A stretch of DNA of 64,000 nucleotides from Cellulomonas phragmiteti. GTDB taxonomy: Bacteria; Actinomycetota; Actinomycetes; Actinomycetales; Cellulomonadaceae. The stretch spans positions 20,781-84,780 of the forward strand of contig NZ_BONP01000017.1 in assembly GCF_016862775.1 (NCBI RefSeq), read 5' to 3'. Both the position numbers and the translations under genes were made by a program. This document shows, piece by piece, positions 16,778-25,559 of this stretch (positions are counted from its first letter, which is position 1; each line of letters opens with the position of its first letter). A model generated the notes under the pieces. It saw only the letters and a program-made list of their open reading frames with translations, had not been told where the DNA came from and made no database searches.

Positions 16778-19186
16778 ATGTTCGACCACTGGGTGCACCG
16801 GACGCAGGTCTGGCTCAACGGCACGTACGGCGCCGTGGCCGGCTTCGTCCGCGTCACGGAGGACGGGGAGACGGGCTGGCGCACGATCTGGGCGCTGCGC
16901 CGCGCCCTGCAGCACGAGCTGGGGCTGACGGCGCTGTCCGACGCGTTCGGCCCGGCGACCACCGCGGCGTACGTCGCGCAGGTCGGGGAGCTGGGCCCGA
17001 CGGCACGGGGGAACCTGGTGCGGATCCTGCAGGGCGGCCTGTGGTGCTCGGGCTACCCCGGCGGGTACGCGGCGGACGGGGTCTGGGACGACACCCTCAC
17101 CGCGTCGGTGGGGCGCCTGGCGACGGACATGGGCCTGGGCCTGCGCAGTACCGTCGACGTCACGATGATGAAGGGCGTCCTGAGCATGGACGCCTACGTG
17201 CTGGTCCCGCGCGGGCGCGCGACCGTGCGTGCGGCGCAGCAGGCGCTGAACCGCGCGTACGTGGGGCGTCGGGACTACGCCCTGGTGCCGTGCGACGGGG
17301 TGTACTCGCGGGACGTGCAGCGCGGGCTCGTCCTGGGCATCCAGTACGAGCTCGGGATGGCCGACGGCGTGGCCAACGGCAACGTCGGGCCGGGGACGCA
17401 GAGCGGGCTCGAGACGTCCGGGACGGTGCGGCTGGGTGACGTGGACCGGACCCGGCGGTTCGTCCAGCTGTTCCAGTCCGCGCTGGTGTTCAACGGCCAC
17501 GACGTGGCGGTCGACGGCTCCTTCGGGGGTGGGACGCGCGACGCGGTGGTCGCGTTCCAGGAGTTCGCGTGCCTGCCGGTGACGGGCGTGGGGGACTACC
17601 CGACGTGGGCGTCGCTCCTGGTCAGCACGGGTGACCCGCGCCGGCAGGGCACGGCGGCGGACACCAGCGTGCCGCTGCTGGGCCAGCGCGCGGCGACGCT
17701 GCGGGACCTGGGGTACGAGACGGTCGGACGGTACCTCACCGGCAAGGACAAGCACCTGCGGGCGGGCGAGATCGAGGCGATCCACGCCGCGGGCCTCGGG
17801 CTCGTCCCGATCTACCAGGAGTGGAACAACGCGCCGGAGCACTTCACGCGCGCGAAGGGCCGGGCCCAGGGCGTCGCGGCGGTGCGCCGGGCGCGGCAGC
17901 TGGGGATCGTGCCCGGTGCGGTCATCTACTTCCCCGTCGACTTCGACGCCACCGACGGCGACGTCGCGGCGCTCGTCCTGCCGTTCTTCGAGGGAGTGCG
18001 CGACGGCGTGGGCGCCGCACGCCCCGGCGAGTACCGCGTCGGCGTGTACGGCCCGCGGCACGTCTGCTCGCGGGTGACGGCGGCGGGCCTGGGGGAGCTG
18101 CCGTTCGTCGCCGGCCTCTCGCGGGGGTGGAGCGGCAACCTCGGGTACCCCCTGCCGCAGGGGTGGGCGTACGACCAGATCCAGACCCGGTGGACGCCGG
18201 GCCTGGACACGTTCGCGTACGACAACAACATCCAGTCGCCCCGCGCGGAGCCCGTCGGGCCGTCGGGCGTGCGTGCGGTGCCCACCCGCAGCGTGAGCGG
18301 GACCACCCTGTTCAGCCGGCTGCACCTGCAGCTCACGGCGCTGCACCACTGGGCGGAGGAGTGTCTGGCGGTGACCCGCGTCAACGACGTCGCGCCCGCG
18401 GCCGGTGCCGCCGACCTCGTGCTGCACCACCTGCAGCGGCCCGCGCGCTGGGACCCGCCGTGGCCGGGGCACGCGCCGCTGGTCGAGTGGTCGCTGACGG
18501 GCGACGCCCAGGCCGCGACGTCCGCGGCGCGTGCGGCGTTCGAGGAGCGTGCCGCCGAGGTGGGCGGTGTGGACCCCGGCCTGGCGCCCGAGGACGACGA
18601 CGTGGACGTGGCGCGCTGGGCGGCGGTCTGCCGCGCGGCGCTGGCCCACCCGGACGACGCCCCGGTGGAGGTCTGCCGGGCGGGCGACCTGGGCGGGTGG
18701 GCGCTGGACCTGGCGCTGCTGTGGGAGCAGTACGCGCGTGCCCGTGCGACGGACCCCGGGCTGCGGGTGGCGCCGTGGTTCCGCGCCGGGATCGGCGGTG
18801 AGGACGGCGGCTTCAGCCGTGCCGCGTACGTCGCGGACCTCGACGGGTACGTGGCCGCCTCGATGGTGCTGCGTGACGGGGTGCCGCTGGACCAGGCGAT
18901 GAGCCGGATCCTGCTCGAGACGTCGCGGCGCGCGACGTGGCCACGCGACGAGTTCGCGGCCCGGCGCTTCGAGGGCCGGCGCGACGCGGTCGAGGCGGCC
19001 GTGGCCCACCTGTTCACGTCGTCGGTGTTCTTCGGGACGACGTTCGCGCAGGAGGCCGGGTCCGACCCGCTGCGCCTGCCGGGGCAGCCGTACGACCACC
19101 CGGACGCGCCCGGCCCGGACGAGCTGGCCGAGGAGCTGCCGGCGCTGGCCCGCACGTTCGCGGACGTGCTGCTCGGGCAGGGGTGA
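16778..19186 (+). CDS. DUF1906-type glycoside-hydrolase-like protein with peptidoglycan-binding repeats
   Basis: 802 residues. The N-terminal part has peptidoglycan-binding-like repeats (WALRRALQHELGL, FVQLFQSALVFNGHDVAVDGSFGGGTRDAVVAFQ), then a DUF1906/GH25-like barrel (about 305–480: LRDLGYETVGRYLTGKDKHL, GLGLVPIYQEWNNAPEHFT, GAVIYFPVDFDATDGDVAALVLPFFEG, YRVGVYGPRHVCSRV, WAYDQIQTRW). The C-terminal 300 residues are helical and unassigned. There is no signal peptide, which is odd for a wall-targeted enzyme; it may leave by another secretion system or by lysis. It follows the Tat protein by 11 bases. Confidence 0.75.
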   Translation: MFDHWVHRTQVWLNGTYGAVAGFVRVTEDGETGWRTIWALRRALQHELGLTALSDAFGPATTAAYVAQVGELGPTARGNLVRILQGGLWCSGYPGGYAADGVWDDTLTASVGRLATDMGLGLRSTVDVTMMKGVLSMDAYVLVPRGRATVRAAQQALNRAYVGRRDYALVPCDGVYSRDVQRGLVLGIQYELGMADGVANGNVGPGTQSGLETSGTVRLGDVDRTRRFVQLFQSALVFNGHDVAVDGSFGGGTRDAVVAFQEFACLPVTGVGDYPTWASLLVSTGDPRRQGTAADTSVPLLGQRAATLRDLGYETVGRYLTGKDKHLRAGEIEAIHAAGLGLVPIYQEWNNAPEHFTRAKGRAQGVAAVRRARQLGIVPGAVIYFPVDFDATDGDVAALVLPFFEGVRDGVGAARPGEYRVGVYGPRHVCSRVTAAGLGELPFVAGLSRGWSGNLGYPLPQGWAYDQIQTRWTPGLDTFAYDNNIQSPRAEPVGPSGVRAVPTRSVSGTTLFSRLHLQLTALHHWAEECLAVTRVNDVAPAAGAADLVLHHLQRPARWDPPWPGHAPLVEWSLTGDAQAATSAARAAFEERAAEVGGVDPGLAPEDDDVDVARWAAVCRAALAHPDDAPVEVCRAGDLGGWALDLALLWEQYARARATDPGLRVAPWFRAGIGGEDGGFSRAAYVADLDGYVAASMVLRDGVPLDQAMSRILLETSRRATWPRDEFAARRFEGRRDAVEAAVAHLFTSSVFFGTTFAQEAGSDPLRLPGQPYDHPDAPGPDELAEELPALARTFADVLLGQG

Positions 19187-19199
19187 GGCGACCCGCGAG

Positions 19200-20561
19200 T
19201 CAGGCGCCGACGACCATCCAGCGCTCCCCGCGGGCACGCAGGCCCGTCGTGAGGGCGCGCGCGGCCATGAACACGACGGCGAACGCGACCCACAGCCAGG
19301 CCAGCCCGGTGGCCCCGGGCGGCGCCCAGGCGTGCACGGCGAGGGCCGCGGGGACGTACGCCACGAGCGTGGCGACGCCGGCCCACGCGAGGAACCGGCC
19401 GTCGCCGGCGCCGATGAGGACGCCGTCGAGCACGAACACCCACCCGGCCATGGGCAGCGCCACGGCCGCGACGAGCAGCCCGAGCACGGCGGCACGCTGC
19501 ACGTCGGCGTCGGGGGAGAAGACGCGCACGTAGAGCGGCGCGAGGGCCCCGACGAGGACGCCGAGCACGACGCCCGCGCCGACCCCCCACTGCAGGGTGC
19601 GCCGCAGGACGGCCCGGGTGCGGGCGAGGTCGCGGGCGCCGAGCGACTGGCCGACGAGCGCCTGCGCGGCGATCGCCAGGGCGTCGAGGGCGAAGGCCGT
19701 CAGGCCCCAGACGGCGTTGACGACCTGGTGCCCGGCCAGCGCGGACGGGCCGAGGCCCGTGGCGGTCCACACGGTCAGCAGGATCGCCACGCGCAGCGTC
19801 GCGGTGCGCACGAGCAGCGGCACGCCGGCGCGCGCGCTGGACCAGATGCCGCCGGCCGCGGGCGTCAGGCGGGCACCGGCGGCGCGGGCGCCGCGCGCCA
19901 CGACGACGACGAGCCACATTGCCATGCCGAGCTGCGCGACGGCCGTGCCGAGCCCGGAGCCGGCGATGCCCAGGCCGGCGCCGTAGATGAGGGCGGCGTT
20001 GAGGGCCGCGTTGGCGACGGCACCGGAGGCGGCCACGGCCAGCGGCGTGCGGGTGTCGAGCATGCCGCGCAGCGCGCCCGTGGCGGCCAGCACCAGGAGC
20101 ATGCCGGGCAGGCCGGGCGCGGACCAGCGCAGGTAGGTGACGGCCTGGGCTGCGACGTCGCCGTCGGCGCCCAGCGCAGCGACCAGCAAGGGGGCGGCCG
20201 CCCACGTCGCGATCGCCAGGGCGGCGCCGAGGGCCAGGCCGAGCCACATGCCGTCGACCCCGGTCTGCAGGGCCCCGCGGTGGTCCCCGGCGCCGACCCT
20301 GCGGGCGACGGCGGCGGTGGTGGCGTAGGCGAGGAAGACGCACAGGCCGACGACGGTGACGAGCACCGTGGACGCGAGGGCCAGGCCGGCGAGGGACTCG
20401 GTGCCGAGGTGACCGACCATCGCGGAGTCGACGAGCACGAACAGCGGCTCGGCGACGAGGGCACCCAGGGCCGGGACGGCGAGGGTGAGGATCTGCCGGT
20501 CCACACCCCCGGGACGGCGGCTGTGGACGGCGGGGCGTCGCCCGGGTGGCTCAACGGGCAC
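19200..20561 (-). CDS. MATE-family efflux transporter (DinF-like)
   Basis: 453 residues with 12 hydrophobic segments in two homologous halves, the normal MATE size. Family features include LTLAVPALGALVAEPLFVLVDSAMVGHLGT at the start (membrane helix 1), AGHQVVNAVWGLTAFALDALAIAAQALVGQSLGA in the second half and the matching first-half segment. Such transporters export organic cations or toxins using Na+ or H+. The annotated start gives 20 extra residues before the first helix; an in-frame GTG near 20504 is an alternative. Convergent with the DUF1906 gene, 14 bases apart, and divergent from dnaB. Confidence 0.9.
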   Translation of the reverse strand: MPVEPPGRRPAVHSRRPGGVDRQILTLAVPALGALVAEPLFVLVDSAMVGHLGTESLAGLALASTVLVTVVGLCVFLAYATTAAVARRVGAGDHRGALQTGVDGMWLGLALGAALAIATWAAAPLLVAALGADGDVAAQAVTYLRWSAPGLPGMLLVLAATGALRGMLDTRTPLAVAASGAVANAALNAALIYGAGLGIAGSGLGTAVAQLGMAMWLVVVVARGARAAGARLTPAAGGIWSSARAGVPLLVRTATLRVAILLTVWTATGLGPSALAGHQVVNAVWGLTAFALDALAIAAQALVGQSLGARDLARTRAVLRRTLQWGVGAGVVLGVLVGALAPLYVRVFSPDADVQRAAVLGLLVAAVALPMAGWVFVLDGVLIGAGDGRFLAWAGVATLVAYVPAALAVHAWAPPGATGLAWLWVAFAVVFMAARALTTGLRARGERWMVVGA

Positions 20562-20707
20562 GTCCGGACCCGACGACGACGGGCGCGGGGTGTCCGACGG
20601 GCGGCTCAGGCGTCCACCAGGTGAACGTCACCCGAATCTTGCTCGCTCCACAGCACGTGCACAGCGTATGCGCCGGTGGGAGGGCGCGTCGGGGGCGCTC
20701 ACCCGCT

Positions 20708-20762
20708 CTGTCCACAGGTGTGTCCCCAACCTGTGCACACAGGCCCGTGGGGGTTGTCCACA
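20708..20762. other. Cluster of DnaA-box-like 9-mers upstream of dnaB
   Basis: The 379-base gap between the MATE start and dnaB contains CTGTCCACA (20708), CTGTGCACA (20731) and TTGTCCACA (20754); the last is the actinobacterial DnaA-box consensus. Further TCCACA-like words occur nearby. It may be a DnaA-controlled dnaB promoter rather than an origin, since dnaA, dnaN and an AT-rich unwinding region are absent. Nothing else is visible in the gap. Confidence 0.45.
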
Positions 20763-20940
20763 GGTCGTCCACCGGTCCGTGCACACACCCGTTTGGGTCC
20801 CGGCCGCACGGGGCCTAGCCTCGCGAGGGCAGGTCCCACCGGGCGTCGTCGGCCTGCGGGGCGCGCTCGAGCGGTGACTGTCAGACGTTCCCGGTAGAAC
20901 ACGTGTTCAGCCGGGTAGGACCAGCAGGAGTGGGTGACAG

Positions 20941-23900
20941 GTGACCATCGAGGACCTCGAGTACGGGGCGCCGCCGGACACCGGGCGCAGCAGCGGTGGC
21001 GCCGGGTTCGACCGCACCCCGCCGCAGGACCTCGAGGCCGAGCGGTCCGTGCTCGGCGGCATGATGATCAGCAAGGACGCCATCGCCGACGTCATCGAGC
21101 AGATCAAGGGCACCGACTTCTACCGCCCCGCGCACGAGGCAATCTACGACGCGATCCTCGACCTGTACGGCCGGGGGGAGCCTGCCGACGCCATCACCGT
21201 CGCCGACGAGCTGACCAAGCGCGGCGAGATGGGCCGCATCGGCGGCGCCGCCTACCTGCACACCCTCATCGCGGGCGTCCCGACCGCCGCCAACGCCGGC
21301 TTCTACGCGCGGATCGTGCGCGAGCGCGCCATCCTGCGCAAGCTCGTCGAGGCCGGCACGCGCATCGTCCAGCTCGGCTACGCGACCGACGGCGGCGACG
21401 TCGACGAGCTCGTCAACAACGCCCAGGCCGAGGTGTACGCGGTCACCGAGCGGCGGGCGTCCGAGGACTACCTGCCGCTGTCCGAGGTCATCGGCGGGAC
21501 CGTCGACGAGATCGAGGCCGCCGGGCACCGCGGTGAGGGCATGGTGGGCGTGCCGACGGGGTTCTCCGACCTCGACCGGCTGACCAACGGGCTGCACCCG
21601 GGGCAGATGATCGTGCTGGCGGCGCGGCCTGCCATCGGCAAGGCGCTCGCGCTCGACACCCCGCTGCCCACGCCCACGGGGTGGACGACGATGGGTGAGG
21701 TGCAGGTGGGCGACCACCTGCTCGCCGCCGACGGCACCGTTACGCGCGTCGTGGCCGCCACCGACGTGATGGTCGACCGTCCCTGCTACCGCGTGACGTT
21801 CGACGACGGGTCCACGATCGTCGCCGACGCCCAGCACCAGTGGGTCACGCGCACGCGCGCCGAGCGGCGCGTGGGCGACGACGGCGCGGTGCGGACCACC
21901 GAGGAGCTGGCAGCGACCGTGCGGTGCGCGACGGCCGACGCCCGGGCCAACCACTCCGTGGCGACGGCCGCACCGCTGTCCCTGCCCGACCGGGCCCTGC
22001 TGGTCGACCCGTACGTGCTCGGCGTGTGGCTCGGCGATGGGAACGCGGCGTCGGCGCGGTTCACCAGCGCGGACCCGGAGATCGCGATGCGGATCGAGGG
22101 GCGGGGGTACGAGGTCCGGGCCGCCGGCCACACGCGCGCAGCGGACCTCTACACGGTGCGTCTCCCGCGTGAGGCTGTCGCCGTGCGCGCGTGCGAGGTG
22201 TGCGGGACCGAGTTCACGCCGGCGCGCTCGCAGGTCCGGACCTGTGGACGCTCCTGCGGAGGGCGGGTCAAGACGCTCTCGGGCCCGGTCGCCGTCCCGA
22301 CGTGCCCGGACTGTGGCATCGAGACCACCGGCCTCGTCCGGTGCCAGGACTGCCACGACCGGGTCGGCACGGTGCAGGCACAGCTCCGCACCATCGGGGT
22401 GCTCGGTGACAAGCACATCCCCGCCGAGTACCTGCGGGGGAGCGAGGCGCAGCGTCGCGACCTGCTGGCCGGACTGCTCGACACCGACGGCACGGTGAAC
22501 CCGACCGGGTCGGTGCAGTTCGCGGTCACCCACGAGCGGCTCGCCCGGGACGTGCGGGAGCTCGTGCACTCGCTCGGGTACCGGACAGGGTGGTCGGTGA
22601 AGCCGGTGCGCGGCCGGTCCGCCGCGTCGTCGACGTGCTTCACGATCACGTTCACGACGGACGACGACGTGTTCGCACTCGAGCGCAAGAAGCTCGTCCA
22701 CAAGGAGCGGCGGCGTCCCTCGACGCCGCGGCTGCACCAGCGGTTCGTCGTGTCGGTGGAGCCGGTGAAGTCCGTGCCGGTGCGGTGCGTGGAGATCGCG
22801 CACCCGACGCACCTGTACCTGGCGGGCGAGTCGATGATCCCGACCCACAACTCCACGCTCGGCATCGACATCGTCCGGTCGTCCGCCATCAAGCACAACA
22901 TGGCTGCCGTGGTGTTCTCCCTCGAGATGAGCCGCAACGAGATCACGATGCGTCTGCTCTCCGCCGAGGCGCGCGTGCACCTGCAGAAGCTGCGCACCGG
23001 CGCGATGGGCGAGGACGACTGGGCCAAGATCGCGGCCACGATGGGCCGCATCAGCGAGGCGCCGCTGTTCATCGACGACTCCCCGAACATGTCGCTCATG
23101 GAGATCCGCGCCAAGTGCCGGCGGCTCAAGCAGCGACACGACCTCAAGCTCGTCGTCATCGACTACCTCCAGCTGATGACGTCCGGCAAGCGCGTCGAGT
23201 CCCGCCAGCAGGAGGTCTCGGAGTTCTCGCGTGCGCTCAAGCTGCTCGCCAAGGAGATCGAGGTCCCCGTCATCGCGATCTCGCAGCTGAACCGTGGGCC
23301 CGAGCAGCGGACCGACAAGAAGCCGCAGATGAGCGACCTGCGTGAGTCGGGCTGCCTCACCGAGGACACCCGGGTGCTGCGCGCCGACACCGGCGCGGAG
23401 ACGACGCTGGGGGAGATGTACGCCCTGGGGCATAAGGACGTGCCGATCTGGGCGCTCGACGACCGGCTGCAGTACGTGCGCCGTCACCTGACCCACGTCT
23501 TCCCGACGGGCGTCAAGCCGGTGTACTTGCTGCGGCTCGCGTCGGGCAAGGAGGTCACCGCGACCGCCAACCACCCGTTCCTCACGTACGAGGGGTGGAC
23601 GCCGCTGGGAGAGCTGGAGATCGGGTCGCGGCTGGGTGTGCCGCGGCACGTGCCGGGGCCGGAGATGACGACCGCGTGGGAGGACCGGGACGTCACGATG
23701 CTCGCGCGCATGGTGGCGGGACGCACGGCGCCCGGTGCTGCCGTGTGGGACGACGAGGTGTGGACCGAGCTGGGCGAGCGGCTACCCGCATCGGTGTTCC
23801 ACCTGCCCAAGCCGCAGATCGCCCTGTTCGTGCGGACGCTACTGACGGCCAACGGCGCCGTGGTCCTCCACGGCGCCACAGGCCGCGTGAGCCTGCCCGC

Positions 23901-24549
23901 CGACGACCGTCGCGTGCTCGACGGGGTGAGCCGACTCCTGCTGCGGTTCGGCATCTCCACGCGGCTGCGCGCGACGGCCCAGGGCCCGCGGCTCGACGTC
24001 GTGGAGAAGGACGACCTCCGGCGCCTGTTGCAGGAGATCGGCGTCGACGGCCGGCACGCCCACGCCGCCGATGAGCTGCTCGCGAGGGTCCGGACGCGTG
24101 ACGTCGGCACGGCCGCGGAGCCCGTCCGCATGTGGGACGAGGTCCGCACGGTCCTGACGGCTGCGGCCGTCCAGACACTCGACGACGGCCGCGCCCCGCT
24201 CGCGCAGGTCGTCGACGTGCTCGACCGCGCCGACCTCGACGTGGACGCGGTCAACGACCTGCTGTGGGACGAGGTCGTGGCGATCGAGCCGATGGGTGAG
24301 CAGCAGGTGTTCGACGCCACCGTCGTCGGCACCCACAACTTCATCGCCAACGGGATCGCCGTCCACAACAGCATCGAGCAGGACGCCGACATGGTCATCC
24401 TGCTGCACCGTGAGGACGCGTACGAGAAGGAGTCCCCGCGTGCGGGGGAGGCGGACCTGATCGTGGCGAAGCACCGTAACGGCCCGACGGACACCATCAC
24501 CGTCGCGTTCCAGGGGCACTACTCGCGTTTCGTGGATATGCAGATGTAG
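20941..24549 (+). CDS. dnaB: Replicative DNA helicase DnaB with two inteins
   Basis: Hexameric 5'–3' helicase that unwinds the fork. The frame encodes 1202 residues; removing inteins of 403 and 339 residues leaves 460, the normal DnaB size. Exteins: N-terminal primase-interacting domain (1–170), RecA-like core with Walker A split by intein 1 (ARPAIGK then STLG), Walker B and H2 region (LVVIDYLQLMT), then RESG/SIEQDAD interrupted by intein 2. Starts at GTG 20941 with GGAG upstream. Both inteins must splice for activity since both sit in catalytic motifs. Same position in the operon order as mycobacterial dnaB, which also carries an intein. Confidence 0.97.
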   Translation: MTIEDLEYGAPPDTGRSSGGAGFDRTPPQDLEAERSVLGGMMISKDAIADVIEQIKGTDFYRPAHEAIYDAILDLYGRGEPADAITVADELTKRGEMGRIGGAAYLHTLIAGVPTAANAGFYARIVRERAILRKLVEAGTRIVQLGYATDGGDVDELVNNAQAEVYAVTERRASEDYLPLSEVIGGTVDEIEAAGHRGEGMVGVPTGFSDLDRLTNGLHPGQMIVLAARPAIGKALALDTPLPTPTGWTTMGEVQVGDHLLAADGTVTRVVAATDVMVDRPCYRVTFDDGSTIVADAQHQWVTRTRAERRVGDDGAVRTTEELAATVRCATADARANHSVATAAPLSLPDRALLVDPYVLGVWLGDGNAASARFTSADPEIAMRIEGRGYEVRAAGHTRAADLYTVRLPREAVAVRACEVCGTEFTPARSQVRTCGRSCGGRVKTLSGPVAVPTCPDCGIETTGLVRCQDCHDRVGTVQAQLRTIGVLGDKHIPAEYLRGSEAQRRDLLAGLLDTDGTVNPTGSVQFAVTHERLARDVRELVHSLGYRTGWSVKPVRGRSAASSTCFTITFTTDDDVFALERKKLVHKERRRPSTPRLHQRFVVSVEPVKSVPVRCVEIAHPTHLYLAGESMIPTHNSTLGIDIVRSSAIKHNMAAVVFSLEMSRNEITMRLLSAEARVHLQKLRTGAMGEDDWAKIAATMGRISEAPLFIDDSPNMSLMEIRAKCRRLKQRHDLKLVVIDYLQLMTSGKRVESRQQEVSEFSRALKLLAKEIEVPVIAISQLNRGPEQRTDKKPQMSDLRESGCLTEDTRVLRADTGAETTLGEMYALGHKDVPIWALDDRLQYVRRHLTHVFPTGVKPVYLLRLASGKEVTATANHPFLTYEGWTPLGELEIGSRLGVPRHVPGPEMTTAWEDRDVTMLARMVAGRTAPGAAVWDDEVWTELGERLPASVFHLPKPQIALFVRTLLTANGAVVLHGATGRVSLPADDRRVLDGVSRLLLRFGISTRLRATAQGPRLDVVEKDDLRRLLQEIGVDGRHAHAADELLARVRTRDVGTAAEPVRMWDEVRTVLTAAAVQTLDDGRAPLAQVVDVLDRADLDVDAVNDLLWDEVVAIEPMGEQQVFDATVVGTHNFIANGIAVHNSIEQDADMVILLHREDAYEKESPRAGEADLIVAKHRNGPTDTITVAFQGHYSRFVDMQM
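21643..22851 (+). mobile_element. Class 3 intein with LAGLIDADG endonuclease in DnaB Walker A
   Basis: Residues 235–637 of the precursor, 403 long, between Lys234 and Ser638 of the P-loop. It begins with Ala (ALALDTPL), not Cys or Ser, so class 1 splicing is impossible; instead it has the class 3 WCT set: Trp301 in block B (DAQHQW), Cys616 in block F (VRCVEI), Thr635 before His-Asn (PTHN). Two LAGLIDADG motifs are intact (VLGVWLGDGN about 358–367; LLAGLLDTDG 508–517). An insert at about 418–470 carries four CxxC-type pairs (CEVCG, CGRSC, CPDCG, CQDC), a double zinc finger probably for DNA recognition. Confidence 0.9.
23353..24369 (+). other. Class 1 intein with decayed endonuclease domain in DnaB
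   Basis: Residues 805–1143, 339 long, inserted between RESG and SIEQD, a site used by cyanobacterial and Rhodothermus DnaB inteins. It has Cys805 (CLTEDTRVL), block B TANH (Thr875–His878), block F VFDATVVGTHNFIANG and the ending VHN followed by Ser, all needed for standard splicing. The middle looks like a LAGLIDADG domain that has lost its acidic residues: the second motif reads FVRTLLTANGAVV around 964–974, where Asp should stand. Splicing should work but homing probably does not. Confidence 0.88.
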
Positions 24550-24999
24550 CCCCGTGTCGACGTGCAGCCTAGTTTTCGCAATCGTGCAGATACGTTTCGT
24601 AGGCTGTCGGCGACCTCGCGGCGAGTGAACGATCGGCAGCCCGCGGCGTGCTGTCCGTCGGGGCGTGCACCCCTCGCGGGTGCCTGACTGCCACCAGCCC
24701 GCAGGCTTCGCGACCGTGGGCAGGCAATCGGCGCACACCAACATGGCAACGGACTGTCAGCACGGGCCCAGCGCGCCGCGCCGGGCGGAGAGACGGTCGG
24801 ACGATCCGGCGTAGCGTGATCGCGCGAGGTGCTCAGTTGACCCCCTCGGCGCTACAGGTTCGGTGTCACCTACTCGTGCAGCAGACCCCTTCGCGCACTG
24901 CGCTGTTCGGGTGGTTCACCATGAAACGCCGGACTCGCGCAACGGCACCGGGCTACGGTCCAGCCGACAGCGCAGCAGCAGCGCGAGCAAGGGGGCAGC
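24550..24999. other. 450-base gap after dnaB without a recognised gene
   Basis: Contains a relatively AT-rich patch (24578–24612) and several frames that look like shadows; none has a convincing start and family. No tRNA or terminator hairpin was recognised. The lipoprotein gene begins at its end. Confidence 0.5.
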
Positions 25000-25476
25000 A
25001 TGCGGCCAGCGGTCGGTACCGCGCTCGCCCTGCTCGTCGTTGCCGTCGTTGCGGCGTGCGGACCGGACGGCACAGGGGACACACCTGAGACCCGGCCACC
25101 CGTCGCAGCCCCGAGCAGCGACGAAGAAGCCACGATCGAGGACTACTGCGACGCCGTCCACCAGGTCAACTGGGTCGACGTCGAGCAGACCCCCGAGGGC
25201 GTGCTCGTCACGTGGGACGCCGCAGCGACGTTCGGCGGACCGGGCACGTACGTCGTCCACCGCCGCCCCTCCGGCACCGCGCAGTGGCAGCGGGTCGAGG
25301 AGATCGAGCGCCTCGACGACGACTTCACCTACGTCGACACCCGTCCCGCCGAGCAGCCCGGGGTCGCCTACGAGTACTGGGTGACGGTCGTCGAGCCCGA
25401 GTGCGGCGGCGAGAGCGAGCTCTGCCCGCCGTTCGTGTGCGACCCGCCGGCGGCGGCCACCCCCCGCCAGGACTGA
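25000..25476 (+). CDS. Secreted lipoprotein with fibronectin III-like domain
   Basis: 158 residues. A short lipoprotein signal ends in the lipobox VVAAC (Cys around residue 20), so the mature protein is lipid-anchored outside the membrane. After a Pro/Thr linker, residues 45–150 show a fibronectin-III-like pattern (GVLVTWDAAATFGGPGTYVVHRR, FTYVDTRPAEQPGVAYEYWVTVV) and paired cysteines near the C-terminus (ECGG, LCPPFVC) likely form disulphides. ATG 25000 follows AGGGGG. It lies 83 bases before the metalloprotease gene and may be expressed with it. Specific role unknown. Confidence 0.75.
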   Translation: MRPAVGTALALLVVAVVAACGPDGTGDTPETRPPVAAPSSDEEATIEDYCDAVHQVNWVDVEQTPEGVLVTWDAAATFGGPGTYVVHRRPSGTAQWQRVEEIERLDDDFTYVDTRPAEQPGVAYEYWVTVVEPECGGESELCPPFVCDPPAAATPRQD

Positions 25477-25559
25477 CGCCCCGACCCCGCCACCTGCCAC
25501 CCGCACGACCCGACCGGCACCCGTCCGGTGGGTGACGCACGCCCACGAGAGGAACCAGC

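Noticed and set aside
20562..20940. Chromosomal replication origin
   Set aside because: DnaA-box-like words are present, but there are too few, no AT-rich unwinding region, and dnaA/dnaN are not here.
24648..25088. Forward frame of 146 codons after dnaB
   Set aside because: Overlaps the start of the lipoprotein gene in another frame and has no family pattern; no ribosome site.
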